A DNA stretch of 35,877 nucleotides from a bacterium D16-36 (GTDB taxonomy: Bacteria > Bacillota > Clostridia > Lachnospirales > Lachnospiraceae): assembly GCA_003611745.1 (NCBI GenBank), contig RAYF01000059.1, positions 1 through 35,877 of the forward strand, read 5' to 3'. The notes under the pieces were generated by a model, which was not told the DNA's origin, searched no databases, and saw nothing but the letters and a program-made list of their open reading frames with translations. Made by a program: the position numbers and the translations under genes. Shown one piece after another: positions 31,011 through 35,877 of the stretch. How positions within the stretch are numbered: position 1 is the first letter of the stretch; every line of letters starts with the position of its first letter.

Positions 31011-32123
31011 CTAAACCTCTTTTACATTTCCAACCAGATAATCTGCAACTTTACTATACAGCAGCTCATTATAAATAATATTCTTCGCTGTCGTCCCATA
31101 GTTTGTTGTAAATGCTGTATCCAACTCCGTTTCGCTCTTACATCCGTAATTTGAAAGGTATGTGTTCAGCTCTGTCTGGTACTCCTCGTCCGTTACTTCT
31201 ATTTTCTCTGCCTGTGCAATCGCATTGTACACAATCTGGTTTCCGACATCCTGTTTTGCATTCTCCGCCAGCTCCTTATCGTACTGCTCCTGCGTCATGC
31301 TATTATTTTTAAGGTAATCCGACATCGTCATACTCTGGCTTTTCAAAAAATTTGAAATAGACGTGTCTAACTGTGTCTGCATCTCCTCAACTTTATTCTC
31401 AGGATAGTTCTTTACCTCGCTGCTCTTGCAAACCTGCTCAATCGCCTTAGAACGTATAATAGTCTTTCTGTTCTTTTCCTTATAATCCTTTACAGATTCA
31501 TACTGTGTCAGGTTTTTCTTTACAAACTCATTATCAAACTTTGACTTAATCTTATCCCCGCGCAGGTAGTTCAACGTTACCGTAAAGACTGCAGGCTTCC
31601 CTGCCAGATCAGGGTTATTCGGATAGGATTCAGGGAATGTCACATTAATATCATATGTCTTCCCCACCGTCTTCCCGATCAGCCCGTCCTCAAAGCCGTC
31701 AATAAAACTCTTTGAACCTATCGTAAGGTCGAAGCCATTTGGATACTTGTCCTTCGTACAGGAACCGCCCTCAAATGCTGTACCGTCTATCCGGCCCACA
31801 TAATAAATATTAACTGTATCCCCGCTCTTAACCTTGCCTTTCTTTATCTTTTTGTAGGTTGCATAAGTATCTAACTCCTGATCAATCTTGTCCTGGACAG
31901 CCTTATCAATATCGCTCTTCTTTAACTCCACCGTCTTATACTCAGCAAGGGTGACATAGGACGCTGCCTTCGCAATCAGCGGATCCTCAGATTTCTTTGC
32001 CTCCTCTTTCTTCCCTGATTCTGTCTTCTTCGTCTCCTTATTTTCAGAGCCGCATCCTCCCAGAGCCGTAACACTCAGGCTGACGCAAAGCGCCAATGCC
32101 AATAATTTATTCCTCTTTCTCAA
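31011..32123 (-). CDS. trigger-factor-like FKBP-type prolyl isomerase lipoprotein
   Basis: About 370 aa. A TTG start at 32123 (reading RKRNKLLALALCVSLSVTAL) is preferred because GGAGG lies 8 bp upstream; the alternative GTG at 32138 has no site. A lipoprotein signal with lipobox LGGC is followed by a Lys/Glu linker. Next comes an FKBP domain (SGDTVNIYYVGRIDGTAFEG, then GFDLTIGSKSFIDGFEDGLI), and then a trigger-factor C-terminal chaperone-like domain (NYPENKVEEMQTQLDTSISN). It lacks the N-terminal ribosome-binding domain of trigger factor, and its export signal points to folding proteins outside the membrane. Confidence 0.88.
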   Translation of the reverse strand: MRKRNKLLALALCVSLSVTALGGCGSENKETKKTESGKKEEAKKSEDPLIAKAASYVTLAEYKTVELKKSDIDKAVQDKIDQELDTYATYKKIKKGKVKSGDTVNIYYVGRIDGTAFEGGSCTKDKYPNGFDLTIGSKSFIDGFEDGLIGKTVGKTYDINVTFPESYPNNPDLAGKPAVFTVTLNYLRGDKIKSKFDNEFVKKNLTQYESVKDYKEKNRKTIIRSKAIEQVCKSSEVKNYPENKVEEMQTQLDTSISNFLKSQSMTMSDYLKNNSMTQEQYDKELAENAKQDVGNQIVYNAIAQAEKIEVTDEEYQTELNTYLSNYGCKSETELDTAFTTNYGTTAKNIIYNELLYSKVADYLVGNVKEV

Positions 32124-32138
32124 TTTCTTATCCTCCAC

Positions 32139-32424
32139 TTCTTAACTTTTTTGTTGTCATCTGCCAAAAAGCCATACCTATTATAAATCATGTCAATAGT
32201 CGTTTAGCTCCCTGACAATAGTAATTATAACTCAACATCCTCTTTTATACCACAAACTATGACAAAAGAAAAGGGATTTCCTAAAAAGTTCATATTTTTT
32301 TCAAATCAATTTGCATGAATTTTGAATAATGTGTGCATTTAGCACTGTAAACGCTGCTGATGTCTGGCACGGAGTAAACGTAGCACCATATATGCTGCCG
32401 CCCAGTAAAATCACAAAAGTTTAG
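32139..32424. other. divergent intergenic region
   Basis: It separates the minus-strand lipoprotein from the plus-strand CoA-transferase leader. A TATAAT with a poor -35 lies near 32190 on the minus strand, and a clear plus-strand promoter begins at 32425. No gene is seen. Confidence 0.4.
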
Positions 32425-32453
32425 TTGAAAATTTTCTCCAAAAGTGATATTTT
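32425..32453 (+). promoter_or_regulatory. promoter for the CoA-transferase leader
   Basis: -35 TTGAAA (32425-32430), a 17-bp spacer and -10 TATTTT (32448-32453) within an AT-rich stretch, about 225 bp before the CoA-transferase start. The next 90 bp hold a perfect hairpin and a terminator. Confidence 0.55.
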
Positions 32454-32491
32454 ATATATTAGGAAAGTTCTCAGTGTGTGGTGGTTGCCAA

Positions 32492-32548
32492 CAAGAATTT
32501 TCGCAGAAAATTCTTGCTAGGGCACAAGCGAAGTCTGTGCCCTTTTTT
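32492..32548 (+). terminator. leader hairpin plus intrinsic terminator upstream of the CoA-transferase
   Basis: CAAGAATTTTC/GAAAATTCTTG is a perfect 11-bp stem with a GCA loop (32492-32516). Three bases later GGGCACA/TGTGCCC (32520-32542) is followed by six T residues. Together with the promoter at 32425 this would give a short RNA of about 90 nt, or an attenuator that must be passed to express the gene at 32679. Confidence 0.65.
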
Positions 32549-32678
32549 ATTTATTAGGGACGCTCCGCGTTCCCACAGCAAAATTTTTATTGTAAATTTC
32601 AGGGAAACGGCCGTGCAGGCCGGCCTCCTGATTATTAATACAAACAGCGCAGAAAGCAGCGCAGAAACGAGGTAAAAT

Positions 32679-34022
32679 ATGGATTTCAAAAAAATGTATG
32701 ACGACAAGATAACAACTGCTGACGAAGCAGTCAAAGTAGTTAAATCCGGCGACTGGGTAGACTACGGCTGGTGTACCGGAACCCCTGTGGCCCTAGACGC
32801 CGCCATGGCCAAAAGGCTGCCGGAACTGACAGACGTAAATTTCCGGGGCGGTATCCTTATGTGGCAGCCGGAAATCTTCAAAATTGATGCACCAGCAGAG
32901 CATATGACATGGAATTCATGGCATATGGGCGGCATTGAGCGAAAAGCAATCGCGCAAGGCTTCTCATACTATGCTTCCATCCGCTACTCCGAGCTGCCAA
33001 GGTATTACCGCGACTCTATCATCCCTTCCGATGTGGCAATGTTTCAGGTTGCCCCGATGGACGAGCACGGGTTCTTTAATTTCGGCCCAAATGCTTCCCA
33101 TCTGGCTGCAGTATGCGAAGGTGCAAAGACAATTATCGTAGAAGTAAATGAAAATATGCCGCGCTGCCTTGGGGGCTTCGAAGAATCCATCCATATCAGC
33201 AAGGTAAACATGATTGTTCAGGGTGACAATCCTGCAATGGCTGCGCTTGGCAGCGGCGGCCCTGCCACTGCCGTGGACGAAGCCGTGGCAAAATATATCG
33301 TGGACGAGATTCCAAATGGCGCATGCCTCCAGCTCGGCATCGGCGGGATGCCGAACGCAGTAGGTTCCCTTATTGCCAAATCTGACCTCAAGGATTTGGG
33401 CATCCACACAGAGATGTATGTAGATGCCTTTGTCGATATCGCAAAAGCAGGAAAAATCACGGGATTAAACAAAAAGATTGATAAAGGGCGCCAGGTATAT
33501 GCATTTGCGGCAGGCACACAGAAGCTCTACGACTATCTCAATGAAAATCCGGAATGTATGAGCGCGCCGGTAAACTATACAAACGACATCCGCCAGATAT
33601 CTGCACTGGACAACTTCATTTCCATCAACAATGCCGTAGACATTGACTTATTCGGCCAGATTAATGCAGAATCAGCAGGCACAAAGCAGATTAGCGGTGC
33701 AGGCGGACAGCTTGATTTCGTACTTGGCGCATACCTTTCAAACGGCGGAAAATCCTTTATCTGCATGTCTTCCACTTATACACAGAAGGACGGCACAGTA
33801 AAGTCAAGAATCACACCGACACTAAACAACGGCTCCATCGTTACCGATACGCGTGCCAACGTCCATTACTTTGTTACAGAATACGGCCTCGTAAACTTAA
33901 AAGGAAAATCTTCATGGGAAAGGGCGGCAGCAATTATCTCCGTCGCACACCCTGATTTCCGCGATGAACTGATTGCAGAGGCAGAGAAAATGCATATCTG
34001 GAGACAGAGCAATAAGCGTTAG
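32679..34022 (+). CDS. but: butyryl-CoA:acetate CoA-transferase (family I-type, acetyl-CoA hydrolase/transferase fold)
   Basis: 447 aa; GAGG is 6 bp before the ATG. It moves CoA from butyryl-CoA to acetate, releasing butyrate, the last step in Roseburia-type butyrate formation. Strong matches to But: [17 protein letters not shown] near the N-terminus, [43 protein letters not shown] (221-230), the catalytic-glutamate region HTEMYVDAF (Glu245), [40 protein letters not shown] and the [19 protein letters not shown] end. The related 4-hydroxybutyrate and propionate transferases share the fold, so substrate preference is inferred. It is the only intact plus-strand gene, with its own promoter, leader and terminator. 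Confidence 0.9.
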   Translation: MDFKKMYDDKITTADEAVKVVKSGDWVDYGWCTGTPVALDAAMAKRLPELTDVNFRGGILMWQPEIFKIDAPAEHMTWNSWHMGGIERKAIAQGFSYYASIRYSELPRYYRDSIIPSDVAMFQVAPMDEHGFFNFGPNASHLAAVCEGAKTIIVEVNENMPRCLGGFEESIHISKVNMIVQGDNPAMAALGSGGPATAVDEAVAKYIVDEIPNGACLQLGIGGMPNAVGSLIAKSDLKDLGIHTEMYVDAFVDIAKAGKITGLNKKIDKGRQVYAFAAGTQKLYDYLNENPECMSAPVNYTNDIRQISALDNFISINNAVDIDLFGQINAESAGTKQISGAGGQLDFVLGAYLSNGGKSFICMSSTYTQKDGTVKSRITPTLNNGSIVTDTRANVHYFVTEYGLVNLKGKSSWERAAAIISVAHPDFRDELIAEAEKMHIWRQSNKR

Positions 34023-34049
34023 TACATAACGTGGTTATCCAAAATATGC

Positions 34050-34104
34050 TTTACAGAATAGAAAAAAGGACACTGGATTTGTGTCCTTTTTTCTATTCTG
34101 TAAA
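34050..34104. terminator. bidirectional intrinsic terminator
   Basis: A perfect 24-bp stem (arms 34050-34073 and 34081-34104, core AAAAAAGGACAC/GTGTCCTTTTTT) with a TGGATTT loop. It lies between the convergent CoA-transferase and thioesterase genes and has T runs in both directions. Confidence 0.85.
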
Positions 34105-34122
34105 ATTCTCAAACACGCTCTA
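34104..34122 (-). repeat. family-1 repeat end, solo copy C
   Basis: On the minus strand TAGAGCGTGTTTGAGAATT matches the end of the family-1 elements at 4253-4418 and 7283-7359 with one difference. No second end is nearby. It overlaps the last codons of the thioesterase gene and provides its stop. Confidence 0.6.
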
Positions 34123-34501
34123 ATTTACTATCAGCTTTCTGCTGGAATTTCTCATTCTGGATAATGAACCTTTCATGGGTTCCCTCCCCCACCAGCCCTT
34201 TTTCATCAAATGCCTCCACATGGAACACCAGCCTGCGCCCATCAACCTCTGTAAGCTCTGTCTTACAGGTAATCTTCATCCCCACTGGGGATGCCGCCAC
34301 ATGCCTGACATCCATCAGCGTCCCAACACTACCTGCGCCCTCTTCTAACTCTGCAGAAACACTCTTATAAGCTGTCTCCTCCATCAGCGCAATCATAGCC
34401 GGGGTAGCATAAACCGCCAGCTCACCGCTTCCCATTGCCCTTGCTGTCTTCTCCTCCGTCACAATACATTCCAGATTCCCGACAATCCCTTTTTCTAACA
34501 T
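34109..34501 (-). CDS. hot-dog-fold thioesterase (FlK-like)
   Basis: 130 aa with GGAGGT before ATG 34501. The hot-dog pattern is clear: VYATPAMIALMEETAYKSVS (central helix with the glutamate typical of FlK-type thioesterases), GSVGTLMDVRHVAASPVGMK, then FHVEAFDEKGLVGEGTHERF with the conserved G-x-H. Such enzymes cleave small acyl-CoA esters. The last residues, LERV, and the stop come from a repeat end, so a few native residues may have been lost. It is likely co-transcribed with the 80-aa gene upstream. Its place beside the butyryl-CoA transferase suggests a link to acyl-CoA metabolism. Confidence 0.82.
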   Translation of the reverse strand: MLEKGIVGNLECIVTEEKTARAMGSGELAVYATPAMIALMEETAYKSVSAELEEGAGSVGTLMDVRHVAASPVGMKITCKTELTEVDGRRLVFHVEAFDEKGLVGEGTHERFIIQNEKFQQKADSKLERV

Positions 34502-34536
34502 ATGTAACCTCCATATACTTCCACAGGCACAGCCTG

Positions 34537-34779
34537 TCAGGCCCCCGCTGCCTGATCCTCTTCGTCAAACTCAACAATCACATAATATCCGCGGTCCGTA
34601 TGCTTTACCTCCCGGACAACTCCCCGGTCCGACCGGAGCCGCTGGTTTACCTTATAGCAGCCCGACATTGCTACAGCCGGCTCAATCATATAAGTATAAT
34701 TAAGCGCTGTCTTCTTTTCGCTGACATCGACCAAATCCCCAGCCTCCACCAGCCCCGGCCGCTCCATTTTAAATGTCAT
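34537..34779 (-). CDS. small conserved hypothetical protein, ~80 aa
   Basis: The start at 34779 (MTFKMERPGLVEAGDLVDVS) has GAGGG 5 bp upstream; the longer frame to 34815 is possible. The pattern of short strands (VNQRLRSDRGVVREVKHTDR, then YYVIVEFDEEDQ) suggests a small beta-barrel, SH3-like fold. I recognise no family. It ends 35 bp before the thioesterase gene on the same strand. Confidence 0.6.
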   Translation of the reverse strand: MTFKMERPGLVEAGDLVDVSEKKTALNYTYMIEPAVAMSGCYKVNQRLRSDRGVVREVKHTDRGYYVIVEFDEEDQAAGA

Positions 34780-34813
34780 TTCCCTCACAAAAACAGCCTC
34801 CCTTTCCACGTAC

Positions 34814-34886
34814 ACAGTGGGCTAAACACAACGCCTGCAAGGGACAAAATGTCCCTTTTGCCTGACGGCTGCCTTTAACCCACTGT
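34814..34886. repeat. imperfect inverted repeat with a nested hairpin
   Basis: Outer arms ACAGTGGG-TAAA at 34814-34826 and 34874-34886 differ at one position. Inside, GGGACA-AAA-TGTCCC is followed by TTTT, so it can act as a weak terminator in the plus direction. It overlaps the 5' end of the longer reading of the 80-aa gene. Confidence 0.45.
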
Positions 34887-34992
34887 ATTTCGAATACACA
34901 AATCTGGATGGAGCCTAGTATCTTGCCGCATTTATTCTCGCGTACGCAACGAGCCAAACGCAAGCTTGCTTGCACTTGGCGACTGCGCGCGG

Positions 34993-35073
34993 GTCAAATA
35001 CCCCGCCCCTTGGGGCGAACTTGTCAGAGAGAAACTAAGTCATGCCCCGTTGCTCTGCTGCGGGGTATTTGAC
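34993..35073. repeat. inverted repeat, 13-bp perfect arms
   Basis: GTCAAATACCCCG (34993-35005) and its complement CGGGGTATTTGAC (35061-35073) enclose a GC-rich centre. The flank CGCAAGCTTGCTTGC adds a small palindrome. It lies just downstream of the zinc-ribbon membrane protein and is not followed by a T run. Confidence 0.5.
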
Positions 35074-35100
35074 TTTATCAAATATCAACGCGGCAAGACA

Positions 35101-35508
35101 CTAACTCCTCCGTATAAATTCAGTCCGGCACTTCGGGCAGGTAATCGCTATCTTTCCTTTTCCCTTTGGCACACGGATTTTCTGTTTACAGGAAGGGCAT
35201 TTGTAAATGTGGTGTGTCCGTCTCTGCTCCATATGGCTTTTTCTCCGGGCAAAGAAGAAACGCACCTTGTTATGGTACTTCATATACCGCTCATTTTCCG
35301 CATAGCGCTTGTAATGGTTTCTGGACAATATGCGATAATAAGCATATAACAAAAGTAGAAGCCCAATGGAATTCAGACCCTGGCGTACATACATAAAAGG
35401 GATAAAAATCTCCAAAACCATCAGCACTAGTGCAAGAATAACCAAGAAATTACTGAACTTGTCAACTCCGTACCGCCCCTGCATAAATCTCGCTAAACGT
35501 TCCCGCAT
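35101..35508 (-). CDS. membrane protein with C-terminal zinc ribbon
   Basis: 135 aa. Two adjacent hydrophobic spans near the N-terminus (FLVILALVLMVLEIFIPFMY and NSIGLLLLLYAYYRI) are followed by a basic cytoplasmic segment rich in Arg, Lys and Tyr. A zinc ribbon ends the protein: YKCPSCKQKIRVPKGKGKIA, then ITCPKCRTEF (two CPxC pairs). AAGGAAC lies upstream of ATG 35508. It is a familiar uncharacterised Lachnospiraceae type. A nucleic-acid or protein-binding role for the ribbon is inferred. Confidence 0.75.
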   Translation of the reverse strand: MRERLARFMQGRYGVDKFSNFLVILALVLMVLEIFIPFMYVRQGLNSIGLLLLLYAYYRILSRNHYKRYAENERYMKYHNKVRFFFARRKSHMEQRRTHHIYKCPSCKQKIRVPKGKGKIAITCPKCRTEFIRRS

Positions 35509-35667
35509 CGTTCTTTGTTCCTTTCAATACATATATCCTGCGAAAATGAACGCATTCTCCCACTCATTCTGCTTTACAAATATATTGTATACCATTTTCA
35601 GCAAAAAACAATATTCAAACTTTGAACAATTCTAAAATATATATAAACAAGGGCGCAATATAAATCA

Positions 35668-35877
35668 CACGGAAATCAATTTCCAGTATATATATTCATT
35701 ACTGCCCCTATTAATATGTCACTATTTACAGACAATTGTTTTCTAAACGATAACTCCCTGCTATCTGTCAATTTCCAATGTGCCTGCGTCCGGCTGTGTT
35801 TCTGTTTTTGCCCTCACAGAGTATGGTACGCCTAAAAAGAAGGATAAGATATGCCGCCAGACAACAACGGCTTTCCA
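35668..35877 (+). repeat. composite repeat unit, copy c (runs off the window)
   Basis: Starts at CACGGAAATCAATTTC and follows copy a (21128-21332) through the CCTGCGTCCGG block, CTGTTTTTGCCCTCACAGAG and the GAAGG-ATG start (ATG 35851, MPPDNNGFP) up to the last base. There is no MutS-like gene next to it, showing that the shared sequence belongs to the repeat. Its right end is unseen. Confidence 0.8.

Noticed and set aside
34769-34975. 68-codon minus-strand frame rich in cysteine
   Set aside because: It lies across an inverted repeat, overlaps the 80-aa gene in another frame and lacks a ribosome binding site.
1-35877. tRNA genes and CRISPR arrays
   Set aside because: None was recognised by eye on either strand. 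A tRNAscan-SE and CRISPR-finder run would settle this.

Overview
The window looks like a chromosome segment of a butyrate-producing member of the Lachnospiraceae (Firmicutes/Clostridia). The pointers are a butyryl-CoA:acetate CoA-transferase, the paired TIGR03960/TIGR03936 genes followed by RNase G, the der-plsY-gpsA order, strong GGAGG ribosome binding sites, and many small Lachnospiraceae-type hypothetical proteins. Nearly every gene is on the minus strand. The exceptions are the CoA-transferase and an integrase fragment. Family calls rest on motif recognition by eye; no database search was run.

Left part (1-15.5 kb) is accessory, visibly AT-rich and full of decay. It opens with the eroded end of a Tn1549-like conjugative element: a PcfB/DUF3801 remnant, a RepA-type initiator with three amber stops and a frameshift, and a nested-terminator leader. 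A tyrosine-recombinase C-terminal fragment follows. Then come small defence, toxin-antitoxin and nuclease genes: Uma2, a HipA-like kinase operon, DinJ/YafQ remnants, an Rpn nuclease, a DUF488 remnant and a HEPN/MNT pair. RNase P RNA (rnpB), a flavodoxin-DUF3781 fusion, a methyltransferase, a Nudix-GNAT chimera and an AbrB/PIN pair with a broken toxin complete it. Two families of short inverted-repeat elements (MITE-like) lie here. One leaves the same C-terminal residues, LERV-stop, on two unrelated genes.

Middle part (15.5-22 kb): an amino-acid ABC transporter (ATPase plus a fused binding-protein/permease) sits downstream of two tandem MutS-like ATPases. The first MutS-like gene is split between Walker A and Walker B by an apparent one-base loss. 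Its 5' side abuts a large inverted composite repeat (21128-21799), and a third copy of that unit runs off the window end (35668-35877).

Right part (22-35.6 kb) is core-like: a small conserved gene, an iron alcohol dehydrogenase, rng, the TIGR03936 and TIGR03960 genes, a one-TM protein, gpsA, plsY and der, largely as one minus-strand transcription unit. A trigger-factor-like lipoprotein follows. The plus-strand CoA-transferase has a leader holding a promoter, a perfect hairpin and an intrinsic terminator. A bidirectional terminator separates it from a hot-dog thioesterase, a small conserved gene and a zinc-ribbon membrane protein.

Functional themes are phospholipid synthesis (plsY, gpsA), ribosome and RNA maturation (der, rng, rnpB), acyl-CoA metabolism (CoA-transferase, thioesterase), amino-acid uptake, and a graveyard of toxin-antitoxin modules cut up by small mobile repeats.
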